A DNA stretch of 28,944 nucleotides from DATBIO01 sp036556965 (lineage in GTDB: Bacteria; Acidobacteriota; Vicinamibacteria; Fen-336): contig DATBIO010000179.1 of NCBI GenBank assembly GCA_036556965.1, positions 1 through 28,944 of the forward strand. Direction: 5' to 3'. A program made the position numbers and the translations under genes. Every line of letters begins with the position of its first letter. Positions within the stretch are counted from its first letter, which is position 1. The notes beneath the pieces are model-generated. The model searched no databases, was not told the DNA's origin, and saw only the letters and a program-made list of their open reading frames with translations. Shown piece after piece: positions 1-7,242 of this stretch.

Positions 1-226
1 CGGCCTGGGTCTCGCCCAGCAGGTGGTCGAGCGTGCGCGCGGCGGAGGTGGCCGTGCGCAGCCGCTCCTCGGCCACGCGCCCCTCCAGCGACGCGAGGCC
101 CTGCCAGGCGATCCCTCCGAGCAGCACGACGGACGCGATGGAGCCCGCCCCCGCCAGGAGCAGGACGCGCCGCTGGATGCTGTGCTGGCTCCAGGCGTCC
201 CGCAGGGGGGCGGGGCTCTCAGCCAT
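1..226 (-). CDS. Sensor protein N-terminus, probable histidine kinase (partial, runs off the left edge)
   Basis: Only the first 75 codons are in the window. The protein begins MAESPAPLRDAWSQHS, followed by a basic patch (QRR) and one hydrophobic segment at about residues 21-43, then an amphipathic, charged helix (residues 49-70) with the pattern expected just outside the membrane in dCache-type sensor domains. That layout, short cytoplasmic N-terminus, transmembrane helix and extracytoplasmic helix, is typical of membrane sensor histidine kinases or chemoreceptor-like proteins, but no kinase domain is visible, so the name is inference. The ATG at 226-224 overlaps the TGA of the cytochrome b gene by 8 bases, so it is translationally coupled to the cytochromes and probably senses something relevant to that respiratory chain. 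A methyl-accepting protein or diguanylate cyclase with the same N-terminal architecture cannot be excluded. Confidence 0.5.
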   Translation of the reverse strand, partial: MAESPAPLRDAWSQHSIQRRVLLLAGAGSIASVVLLGGIAWQGLASLEGRVAEERLRTATSAARTLDHLLGETQA

Positions 227-977
227 TGCGCCCGCGGCTGGGAGCGGCCGGGAGGGGCGCGGCCGTCCCCTCGTCCGTGGCGCGGGCCGCCCCCGTGTCC
301 TCCGGGAACAGGCGCTCGTACTCGAGCGGGTGCTCGTGACGGAGGTGCTCGCGGCTGATCCTGCCCGTGAAGATGCTCTTGTTGAAGGGGAAGACCTCGG
401 GCGCGAGGTGGGCGTTGTAGATGTGCCAGGTGACGACGACCAGGAAGGCCATGAGCCCCTCCTGGCTGTGGGCCACCTTGGCCACGGGGATCAGCTCCCC
501 CGCCAGCCAGTTGGAGAACGCGATGGGGAAGAGCAGGACGACCCCCGTGGCGCTCATGATCAGGGCTCCGAAGATCAGGCCCCAGTACTCGAACTTCTCG
601 CGATAGTCGAAGCGGTCGAAGCGCGCGCGCTCGGCGGCGAGGCCGAGGTAGTAGCGCAGCATGACCAGCACGTCGCGGAAGTCCTTCCGGGTGGGGACCA
701 TGGAGAGCGTGGTGCGGCGCGTGGCCGCCTGGAAGACGGCGACGCCCAGGTGGACGGCGGCCAGGGCGGCGAAGCCGATGCCCGCCGCGCGGTGGAGCCA
801 GCGGGTGACGCCGATCCCGCCGAGCAGGTCCACGAGCACGGCCGCCCATCCCGCCTCCGGGAACTTCTGCGGGAAGCCGGTCAGGGCGAGCAGCACGAAC
901 AGCGCCATGACGCCGGCGTGCTCCAGCCGCTGGCGGACTCCGAAACGGACCACGTCGTCCGACGCCCGAGCGCTCAT
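219..977 (-). CDS. Di-heme cytochrome b subunit (HydC/FdnI-like), partner of the nonaheme cytochrome
   Basis: A 252-residue integral membrane protein with four predicted transmembrane helices (about residues 22-36, 64-84, 132-152, 174-190). Candidate heme b ligands lie in or near the helices: H20, H62, H76, H170, H185 and H190, resembling the FdnI/HydC cytochrome b family that passes electrons between quinones and a periplasmic partner. The C-terminal 50 residues are hydrophilic and end in an Ala/Pro/Gly-rich tail. The start ATG at 977-975 overlaps the TGA of the upstream nonaheme gene (ATGA), so both products are probably made in fixed ratio and act as one complex: quinol oxidation at this subunit, electrons out to the nine c-hemes. 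In Geobacter CbcL the equivalent b and c domains are, as I recall, one polypeptide; here they are separate. A formate dehydrogenase or hydrogenase role is less likely because no catalytic subunit is nearby. Confidence 0.85.
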   Translation of the reverse strand: MSARASDDVVRFGVRQRLEHAGVMALFVLLALTGFPQKFPEAGWAAVLVDLLGGIGVTRWLHRAAGIGFAALAAVHLGVAVFQAATRRTTLSMVPTRKDFRDVLVMLRYYLGLAAERARFDRFDYREKFEYWGLIFGALIMSATGVVLLFPIAFSNWLAGELIPVAKVAHSQEGLMAFLVVVTWHIYNAHLAPEVFPFNKSIFTGRISREHLRHEHPLEYERLFPEDTGAARATDEGTAAPLPAAPSRGRNG

Positions 978-2071
978 CGGTTCACCACCACGCGCCAGAA
1001 GTGCAGCAACACCTGGAGGACGAGCCCTCCGATCATGAAGGGGATGAGGAACGAGTAGAGGACCTTGACCGCGTAGACCATGGGCGCCTTCTTCAGGCTG
1101 GGCTCGTAGTGGGAGAGCCAGGCGGCGGGGAAGGAGGTGGCGGCGCCGGCATGGCACTTCTCGCACGTCCGCACGAGGTTGGCCGCCACCACCCTCGAGC
1201 CGGGGTCCTCCGCCTTCGCGATGTCGTGAACCCCGTGGCAGTCGGTGCACAGCGCGGTGACGCGGCCGTCCCCGGCGCGCGCGCCCCGGGCCAGGGTGGC
1301 CGTCACGCCGTGGAAGTCCGCCAGGTAGGTCTGCAGCACCTTGGTGCTCAGGCCGTACTTCGCCATCCGCTTCTCGTCGGCGTGGCACTGCCCGCAGGTC
1401 TGCGGGCTCTGGAGCAGCCACTCGGCGTTGGCGGGGCCGCCCACGTCGTGCGCGCGATGGCAGTCCGTGCAGGTGGGGACGTCCTCGTTGCCCGCGCGCA
1501 GGCCGCGGCCGTGGACGCTGTTGGCGTAGACCGCGCGTACCCCGACGTGGCAGCCCCCGCAGGTCTCGGACACGCGCGTGCGCGGGACGTGCGGGGGAGC
1601 CACGCCGTGGGAGCCGTGGCACTCCACGCACGAGGGCGCGCGGGCGTCGCCGCGGGCCAGCACCGCGTAGTGCATGCCGTCCAGCAGCTTGGTGTAGTTC
1701 TCGAAATGGCACGACTTGCACGCGTCACGGAACGAGGCGTGGAAGGCGGCGGCGTTGGCGTGGCGCTTCTCCGGATGGGGCATCTCCTGCATGCCGGGGT
1801 GGCAATCGGTGCAGCGCAGCTTCGCGCCGTGCACCGAGCCCCGCAGCGCCTCCCCGTCCACGTGGAGGGAGACGGTGGCCCCGTCGTCCAGCGTGCGTGT
1901 CAGCTCGGGGTCGGCGTGGCAGGTGAGGCAGTCGTCCGCTTCGTCGGTGGGCGGGGCCGGTCCCGGTCCTTCCGCGGCCGCGGCAACGGCGGCGAGCAAC
2001 ACGCAGGCACCGCCGGCCACCACGCCCCACCACCGACGGCCGTTCCCCGGCCGGCGGCGTTGCGCGCTCAT
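974..2071 (-). CDS. Nonaheme c-type cytochrome with C-terminal membrane anchor (CbcL c-domain-like)
   Basis: A 365-residue exported cytochrome. It has a basic N-terminus and a hydrophobic signal segment at about residues 14-33, then nine CXXCH motifs (CLTCH, CTDCH, CKSCH, CVECH, CGGCH, CTDCH, CGQCH, CTDCH, CEKCH), then one transmembrane helix near the C-terminus (about residues 335-360). This places a nine-heme domain in the periplasm, anchored to the inner membrane. The start is fixed by a GAGGAGG Shine-Dalgarno sequence about 7 bases upstream of the ATG. The downstream b-type cytochrome overlaps it by four bases. Nine c-hemes beside a di-heme b subunit is the same composition as Geobacter CbcL, which oxidises menaquinol for respiration to low-potential extracellular acceptors; I infer the same job here. 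A 128-bp gap separates it from the upstream ImcH-like gene, so it may have its own promoter. Confidence 0.87.
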   Translation of the reverse strand: MSAQRRRPGNGRRWWGVVAGGACVLLAAVAAAAEGPGPAPPTDEADDCLTCHADPELTRTLDDGATVSLHVDGEALRGSVHGAKLRCTDCHPGMQEMPHPEKRHANAAAFHASFRDACKSCHFENYTKLLDGMHYAVLARGDARAPSCVECHGSHGVAPPHVPRTRVSETCGGCHVGVRAVYANSVHGRGLRAGNEDVPTCTDCHRAHDVGGPANAEWLLQSPQTCGQCHADEKRMAKYGLSTKVLQTYLADFHGVTATLARGARAGDGRVTALCTDCHGVHDIAKAEDPGSRVVAANLVRTCEKCHAGAATSFPAAWLSHYEPSLKKAPMVYAVKVLYSFLIPFMIGGLVLQVLLHFWRVVVNR

Positions 2072-2118
2072 AGGCGTCCTCCTCGGTGGGGGTGCGGCCG
2101 CAGGCGTCTCGGGCGCCC

Positions 2119-2130
2119 CGGGACCGTCCC
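2119..2130. repeat. 12-bp palindromic element, copy A (CGGGACCGTCCC)
   Basis: The core GGGAC-C-GTCCC is an 11-bp perfect palindrome with one central base. It lies in the 128-bp gap between the ImcH-like and nonaheme genes, centred about 54 bases upstream of the nonaheme start codon. The identical 12 bases recur at 10769-10780 upstream of the hsp20 gene. An operator for a shared dimeric regulator is possible but unproven. Confidence 0.35.
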
Positions 2131-2199
2131 CTGCGCTACAAAGCTACGAAGGGGCGGACGCCTCGGAAATGAACCCTCTGATCCAGCCGAAACGCTCGT

Positions 2200-3639
2200 T
2201 TACTTCAGGCCCAGGTCGGCCAGGATCTTGGGGTCGCTCTCCTCCATGGCCAGGACGGCATGGCACGCGTCGCAGTCCTGGGCGAGCACACGCCCGTCCG
2301 CGCTCCGGTGCTGGTCGTCGTGGCAGCGGAAGCAGCCCGGGAAGTCCTCGTGGCCGATGTTGTTCGGGTAGGTCCCCCAGCCCACCTTCATGCTCGGGAA
2401 CACGTTGCGCAGGTAGGTGTCCCGCACCGCCTCCGCCGCCTTGCGGACCTCGGCGCCGCGCGCCGCGTGCTCGGCGGGGTAGGCCTGCGCGTAGAACGCC
2501 TCGAGGCCGGAAACGATGGCGGCGGCGGCGGTCTCCCGGTCGGGGTAGGGCGCGCGCAGCAGGCGCACGGCCTCGCGGCGGACGAAGGGAAGCCCGGCGC
2601 TGATGCGCCCCTCGGCCAGGGCGCGGTCCACGGCCCGCTCCGGCAGGTCGAAGGCGTGGGTGGGACGGTTGTGGCAGTCCATGCAGTCCATCGCGCGGCG
2701 CTCGAGTCCGTCCTGCGTGCCCGCGTCCTCCGTCGCGTACTCCACCCGCCGGCCGGTGTCGTCGGTGAGGAAGACGCGGGCGATGCGGTCACGCCGGGGC
2801 GTGGAGAGGTACTCGATGCGCGTGTGGTCGCCCAGGTGCCGCCCGTGGATGCCCACCCCCCTGAAGCCGCTCTGGCCGCCGACGCGGAGCATCAGCACCG
2901 TCACCGAGCGCGTGTTCGCCTCGTCGGGCTCGAACTTCGTCTTCACCACCAGCTTGTCGCCGTGGAACTTGCGCGGCCAGTGGCACTGCTCGCAGGTCTC
3001 GCGCGCCGGCCGCAGCTCGTGCACCGGCGAGGGGATCGGCCGGGAATAGGTGCCCGCGTTGACGGCCCAGAGCTGGCGCGCGCCCGAGAGCTTCGACCGC
3101 ACGAACCACGACGCCCCCGGCCCGATGTGGCACTGCACGCAGCCCACCCGCGCGTGGGGAGAGTCCACGAAGGCGGCGTACTGCGGCGCCATCACCGAGT
3201 GGCAGGCGAGCCCGCAGAACTGCGTGGAGTCCATGTAGTGGACCCCCCGGTAGCTGGCGATGGCCAGCAGGACCACGTTGAGCAGGCTCGCCCCCCCCAC
3301 CCAGGCCGCGGTCCGGCGGAGCACGACGTTGCCGAGGTGCACCCGCGGATAGGTCTTCGGCAGGTCGCCGCGCCGCCGCAGCGCCCGGCGGCGCCACCAG
3401 ACCCCCGCCGGGATCATGACGAGGCCGAGCAGGAAGATGGCGGGCAGTACGAGGAAGAGGACGATCCCGGCGTACGGGTGGACCGGAGCGCCGCTGGTCG
3501 CTTCCACGATCCAGAACCCGACCATGGTCACGGCGGCGCTGGTGGTGACCACCGCTCCCACCAGCGTGAGCGGGTTGTGGCCGAGGAAGAAGAGGGGCCG
3601 GGTCCAGCGCGCGAGGGTATCGGCGGTACGCCTGGGCAC
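2200..3639 (-). CDS. NapC/NirT-family inner-membrane multiheme cytochrome c, ImcH-like, six heme motifs
   Basis: Predicted quinol dehydrogenase passing electrons from menaquinol to periplasmic cytochromes. The N-terminal third carries three hydrophobic helices (about residues 20-46, 56-82 and 112-132), with a hydrophilic, Arg-rich loop before the third. The periplasmic part follows, with six heme motifs. The first is the unusual CX3CH form, CGLACH (bases 3199-3216); the others are CVQCH, CEQCH, CMDCH, CFRCH and CDACH. The segment HARVGCVQCHIGPGASWFV and the later ETCEQCHWPRKFHGDKL are hallmarks of the NapC/NirT branch that includes Geobacter ImcH. I chose the GTG at 3639 (479 residues) because GGAGG lies five bases upstream of it; a TTG four codons earlier is an alternative. 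ImcH is reported with seven hemes, so one site is missing or non-canonical here. It is transcribed away from the MtrAB-like operon, across a shared promoter region. Confidence 0.85.
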   Translation of the reverse strand: MPRRTADTLARWTRPLFFLGHNPLTLVGAVVTTSAAVTMVGFWIVEATSGAPVHPYAGIVLFLVLPAIFLLGLVMIPAGVWWRRRALRRRGDLPKTYPRVHLGNVVLRRTAAWVGGASLLNVVLLAIASYRGVHYMDSTQFCGLACHSVMAPQYAAFVDSPHARVGCVQCHIGPGASWFVRSKLSGARQLWAVNAGTYSRPIPSPVHELRPARETCEQCHWPRKFHGDKLVVKTKFEPDEANTRSVTVLMLRVGGQSGFRGVGIHGRHLGDHTRIEYLSTPRRDRIARVFLTDDTGRRVEYATEDAGTQDGLERRAMDCMDCHNRPTHAFDLPERAVDRALAEGRISAGLPFVRREAVRLLRAPYPDRETAAAAIVSGLEAFYAQAYPAEHAARGAEVRKAAEAVRDTYLRNVFPSMKVGWGTYPNNIGHEDFPGCFRCHDDQHRSADGRVLAQDCDACHAVLAMEESDPKILADLGLK

Positions 3640-3807
3640 GCTCACCTCCAATGCAGAATGGTCCCGGCAAGAGTAGTACTTCCGGAGCGCCGCGAGCGAA
3701 ATGGGCTCTTTGCCTCATTGCTGCTGGGGAGCCCCGTCGCGTGGCGGACGCGGCCAGACCGCAATGCCTGCGCGCGGCCGCAAACGATTCGCGCGGCGGG
3801 GCGGGGC

Positions 3808-3898
3808 CATATGCGCTTAAACTACTCACCCATAAGATCCGGCCGCGTGGCGGGCTTCCTGCAGCGAGCCCGCGGTCGTAGCGTCCAAATGCGCTTGA
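3808..3898. repeat. Pair of 13-bp direct repeats in the divergent promoter region
   Basis: CATATGCGCTTAA (3808-3820) and CAAATGCGCTTGA (3886-3898) match at 11 of 13 positions and are 78 bases apart start to start. They are AT-richer than their surroundings. Paired copies in a shared promoter region suggest binding sites for one regulator acting on one or both cytochrome operons. With only two copies this could still be chance. Confidence 0.35.
3848..3863 (+). promoter_or_regulatory. Candidate sigma-54 promoter for the mtrAB-like operon
   Basis: TGGCGGGCTTCCTGCA has GG and GC exactly ten bases apart, the invariant core of a -24/-12 promoter, and matches TGGC and TGCA around them. It sits about 110 bases upstream of the MtrA-like start. 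In DNA this GC-rich the bare GG-N10-GC pattern is common by chance (another occurs at 7729-7742), so this is weak evidence. Confidence 0.22.
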
Positions 3899-3972
3899 CG
3901 CCTACAATCCGCCCGGACCGCCCATCAGGCACCTCCACGCGCTCCGCGCGTCACGCAGAGGAAGGAGTCGAC

Positions 3973-4911
3973 ATGCAACGGCACCGACGACTCGTGCTGT
4001 CGGGCACCGCGACGGCCCTGGCCCTCCTCGGGCTCGTGGTGCTCGCCACCTCCGTCGCCGCCTCCGCGCCGCAGGACCAGCCTCCGGCGGCGGCGGCCGC
4101 GAGCCTCGACGTCGGCACGTGCATGGCCTGCCACGAGGCGGCGGTGACGGGCATGAAGGGCACTCCCCACGCCGGCGTGCCCCAGAGCTGCGCCTCGTGC
4201 CACCAGGGAGTCGAGGCCCACGCGGCCGCGCAGGCCGAGGGCACCGACGCTCCGAAGCCCACCACGCCGCGCGCCACCGGGGCCAAGCAGGCCCACGAGG
4301 CCAGCGCGACCTGTCTCACCTGCCACGACAGCGGGCACCAGGCGAACTTCGAGGGCGGCGTGCACGACCGCCGGGGCGTGGCCTGCGCCTCGTGCCACAG
4401 CGTGCACGCGTTCCAGTCCGTCAAGGGCCAGCTCAAGACGGCCCGCGAGCCGGACACCTGCTTCACCTGCCACACCGCGATCCGCAGCAAGGGGATGCGT
4501 TCGTCGCACCATCCCGTTCGCGAGGGCCTGATGGCCTGCTCGAGCTGCCACGACCCCCACGACGGAACGAAGCCGAAGATGGTCTCGGCGGAGTGGGTCA
4601 ACGAGAAGTGCCTGAGCTGCCACACGGAGAAGCGCGGCCCCTTCCTGTGGGAGCACGCGCCCGTGCGCGAGAACTGCATGAACTGCCACGACCCGCACGG
4701 CTCCAACCACGAGAAGCTGCTGGTGGCCAAGCAGCCGTACCTGTGCCAGCGCTGCCACCTCAACACGCGGCACCCCGGCACCCTCTACGACGGCCGCAAC
4801 ACCCTGGCGGGGACCAGCGTGAGCAACCGGGCCATCGAGCACTCGTGCCGCAACTGTCACCAGAACGTGCACGGGGGGAACGCGCCCTCGGGCCCCTATC
4901 TCGGGAGGTAG
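3973..4911 (+). CDS. mtrA: Decaheme c-type cytochrome, MtrA/DmsE family
   Basis: A 312-residue exported cytochrome with exactly ten CXXCH motifs: CMACH, CASCH, CLTCH, CASCH, CFTCH, CSSCH, CLSCH, CMNCH, CQRCH, CRNCH. The N-terminus (MQRHRR then a hydrophobic run to about residue 31) is a signal peptide. Between the second and third hemes lies an Ala/Thr/Pro-rich linker. Ten hemes at this length, with CXXCHDPHDG and CMNCHDPHGS repeats, are characteristic of the DmsE/MtrA/PioA family, which threads electrons from the periplasm through an outer-membrane barrel. The start is set by GAAGGAG eight bases before the ATG. The MtrB-type barrel gene begins two bases after the stop, so the pair is a classic porin-cytochrome module. 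PioA-type proteins carry an extra N-terminal domain that is absent here, so MtrA or DmsE is the better comparison. Direction of electron flow (metal reduction or iron oxidation) is not shown by sequence. Confidence 0.9.
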   Translation: MQRHRRLVLSGTATALALLGLVVLATSVAASAPQDQPPAAAAASLDVGTCMACHEAAVTGMKGTPHAGVPQSCASCHQGVEAHAAAQAEGTDAPKPTTPRATGAKQAHEASATCLTCHDSGHQANFEGGVHDRRGVACASCHSVHAFQSVKGQLKTAREPDTCFTCHTAIRSKGMRSSHHPVREGLMACSSCHDPHDGTKPKMVSAEWVNEKCLSCHTEKRGPFLWEHAPVRENCMNCHDPHGSNHEKLLVAKQPYLCQRCHLNTRHPGTLYDGRNTLAGTSVSNRAIEHSCRNCHQNVHGGNAPSGPYLGR

Positions 4912-4913
4912 CG

Positions 4914-7226
4914 ATGCGCGGAGCGACGCTCGTCCTCTTGACCCTGGCCCTGGTCCCGCCCGCGTGGGCCCAGGACCCGGCCCCGTCGCCGTCCGCCCCC
5001 GCCGAATCGGCGGTCGCCCCCGCCCAGGCCCCCGCCGAGCCGGCGCCCGCCCCCGCCCCCGCCACCGACGTGATCGGGAGCTGGAACGTGCGCCGCCTCG
5101 ACTTCGGCCTCGTGGGGGTGGAGACCGACACCCGCTCCTCGAAGTTCCGCGAGTACCGCGAGGTGCCCACGGGTCCCGTGCTCCCGTCGCTGCGCTTCGC
5201 GGGCGACGCGCCCTTCCCCTACGACGTGTCCGCCGCGCGCGTGCTCGAGGACGACGGCCAGTACTATGCGCGGGCGCAGCCCGGTGACTTCGACCTCGTG
5301 GGGTCCTACCAGCGGATCCCGCACCGCTTCGGCAACGACTCGCGCTCGCTCCTGGAGGACGTCGGCCGCGGCACCCTGGCCATGAGCGACACCCTCCAGC
5401 AGTCCTTCCAGGGCCGCAACGAGGCGCAGTTCGCCCTCCGGCCCCAGGGCGTCAACTTCGCCTTCCTCAACAGCATGGTCAGCCCGTCACTGGAGGGCGA
5501 GGACTTCTTCGACGTCAAGCTGCTGCGCGAGCGCGGGCAGGTCCAGCTCGGCTTCAAGGGCACGGGGCCCCTCGACGTGAAGATGACCTACTTCCACGAG
5601 AAGCGGCGGGGCACGCGCGGGTCGGGGACCTCTTTCGGCTTCTCCAACGTGGTGGAGACCCCGGAGCCCATCGACTACCGAACGCAGGACGTCGGCCTCG
5701 CCGCCGAGTGGGCCGCCTCCTGGGGGCTCGTGCGGGGAGGGCTCAACTTCAACCAGTTCACCAACTCCATCCCCGTGCAGACCTTCGACAACCCGTTCCG
5801 CGCCGTCAGCACCACGGACCCCAGCGCCTACCAGGCGCCGGGCTCCTCCTCCGTGAACGGGGCCTCCTTCGCGAGGCTGGCCCTGCCCCCCGACAACAAG
5901 GCCATCACGGGATCGCTGGGGGTGGTGTGGAAGTTCGGGGGCCGCTCGCGCCTGAGCGCGGACGCCACCCTCGGCCAGTGGACGCAGGACGAGGCCTTCA
6001 TCCCCTTCACCACCAACTCCGCCATCACCACGCCGGTGGTGGCCACCGACCCGGCCGCCCTGCCCACGGCCAGCCTCGACGGCACCATCGACGTCTTCTC
6101 CTTCTCCTCCGTCCTGACCACCCGCCCCCTCGACGCCCTGAGCCTGACCGCGCGCGTGCGGCGCTACGACCTGGAGAACAACACGCCGCGCATCCGCTTC
6201 GAGCAGGGCTACGTGCGCTTCGACGCGGTGTGGGAGGACATCCCCCGCATCAGCGTGCCCTACGGCTACACCAACGACCAGCTCCAGGCCACCGCCGCCT
6301 GGGCCTTCGGCCGCGCGACGGTGGAAGGCGGCTACCGCTTCGAGCGCATGGACCGCACCTTCCGCGAGACGGAGGAGACGACGCAGAACACCATCTTCGG
6401 GTCGCTGCTGCTGCGGCCCGCGGACTGGGCCACGTTCCGCGCCACCGTGGAGCGCGCGGGGCGCGACTTCGACGCCTATCATGGGGCGGAGGCCGAGCAC
6501 GCCTCCTACCTGGAGCCCGGGCCCGCCACGAACCAGCCCACCCTGCGCCGCTACGACCAGTCGAAGAAGGACACCACGCGCGTCCTCTCCCAGCTCCAGC
6601 TCAACCCGGGAGGCAGCGTGACCCTGGCCCTCAACTACGTGAGGGCCAAGGACGAGTACGACGAGGTGACCCACGGCCTCATCGACGCCGACAACGAGGC
6701 CTTCGGGGCCGACGTGGACTACACGCCGAACGACCGCTGGAGCGTGTTCGGCTTCTACATGCGCGAGAACATCTCCACCTTCCAGCGCGGCCGCCAGAGC
6801 GGCTCCTCGCCGTCCGTGAACCCCCTCGACGACTGGACGGCGGCCATCGACGACAAGGTGGACTCCTTCGGCGCGGGCGGGCGCGTGGTGCTGGTGAAGG
6901 ACCGCGTGGACCTGGGCGTCAACGGCAACTACCAGAAGGTGGACGGGAACAACGACCTGGACAGCCCGCCCGGCGGCACGCCGGACGTGGCCTTCGACGT
7001 CCCCCTCTACGACGACACGAAGCTGTGGACGGTCAACGCCGAGCTGGGCTGGAGGCTGCTGAGCGGCCTGCGCCTGGCCGTGGGCGGCTTCCTCGAGGAG
7101 TACGAGATACGCGACGCGTTCTCGCTCGGTCTCCCGAACTACGCTCCCGGCAGCTTCTTCCTCGCCGGCAACGACGGGGACTACCGCGCGCACGTCCTCT
7201 ACGCGCGGGCGACCTATACCTGGTAG
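4914..7226 (+). CDS. mtrB: Outer-membrane beta-barrel of the MtrB/PioB family
   Basis: A 770-residue protein with a signal peptide (MRGATLVLLTLALVPPAWA, cleavage near residue 19), a Pro/Ala-rich linker to about residue 52, then a long run of alternating amphipathic strands typical of a large outer-membrane barrel, ending in an aromatic residue (ATYTW) as barrels do. Its position two bases after a decaheme cytochrome gene, its length (family members run about 650-900) and repeated barrel phrases such as GGYRFERMDRTFRE and NYVRAKDEYDE support MtrB/PioB family membership. It would sheath the MtrA-like cytochrome and let electrons cross the outer membrane. No CXXC pair is present near the N-terminus, unlike Shewanella MtrB; in fact I see no cysteine in the mature protein. 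The 33-residue Ala/Pro linker before the barrel may be periplasmic. Confidence 0.88.
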   Translation: MRGATLVLLTLALVPPAWAQDPAPSPSAPAESAVAPAQAPAEPAPAPAPATDVIGSWNVRRLDFGLVGVETDTRSSKFREYREVPTGPVLPSLRFAGDAPFPYDVSAARVLEDDGQYYARAQPGDFDLVGSYQRIPHRFGNDSRSLLEDVGRGTLAMSDTLQQSFQGRNEAQFALRPQGVNFAFLNSMVSPSLEGEDFFDVKLLRERGQVQLGFKGTGPLDVKMTYFHEKRRGTRGSGTSFGFSNVVETPEPIDYRTQDVGLAAEWAASWGLVRGGLNFNQFTNSIPVQTFDNPFRAVSTTDPSAYQAPGSSSVNGASFARLALPPDNKAITGSLGVVWKFGGRSRLSADATLGQWTQDEAFIPFTTNSAITTPVVATDPAALPTASLDGTIDVFSFSSVLTTRPLDALSLTARVRRYDLENNTPRIRFEQGYVRFDAVWEDIPRISVPYGYTNDQLQATAAWAFGRATVEGGYRFERMDRTFRETEETTQNTIFGSLLLRPADWATFRATVERAGRDFDAYHGAEAEHASYLEPGPATNQPTLRRYDQSKKDTTRVLSQLQLNPGGSVTLALNYVRAKDEYDEVTHGLIDADNEAFGADVDYTPNDRWSVFGFYMRENISTFQRGRQSGSSPSVNPLDDWTAAIDDKVDSFGAGGRVVLVKDRVDLGVNGNYQKVDGNNDLDSPPGGTPDVAFDVPLYDDTKLWTVNAELGWRLLSGLRLAVGGFLEEYEIRDAFSLGLPNYAPGSFFLAGNDGDYRAHVLYARATYTW

Positions 7227-7242
7227 AGGACAGGAGGCAGTC

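Larger units (their letters stand above)
3640..3972. promoter_or_regulatory. 333-bp divergent intergenic region between the two cytochrome operons
   Basis: No convincing gene lies here. The region must hold the promoters for the minus-strand ImcH-like gene and the plus-strand MtrA-like gene. It is clearly less GC-rich in places than the flanking genes, as expected for regulatory DNA. Visible elements are a pair of near-identical 13-mers (3808-3820 and 3886-3898), a sigma-54-like GG-N10-GC pattern (3848-3863), and a TACAAT hexamer at 3903-3908 that could be a sigma-70 -10 box, although no good -35 sits 17 bases before it. None is strong enough to name the sigma factor. Confidence 0.6.

Noticed and set aside
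3903..3908. TACAAT as a sigma-70 -10 box with the TTGACG at 3895-3900
   Set aside because: The two hexamers are only two bases apart and cannot form one promoter; no suitable -35 is seen at 17 bases.
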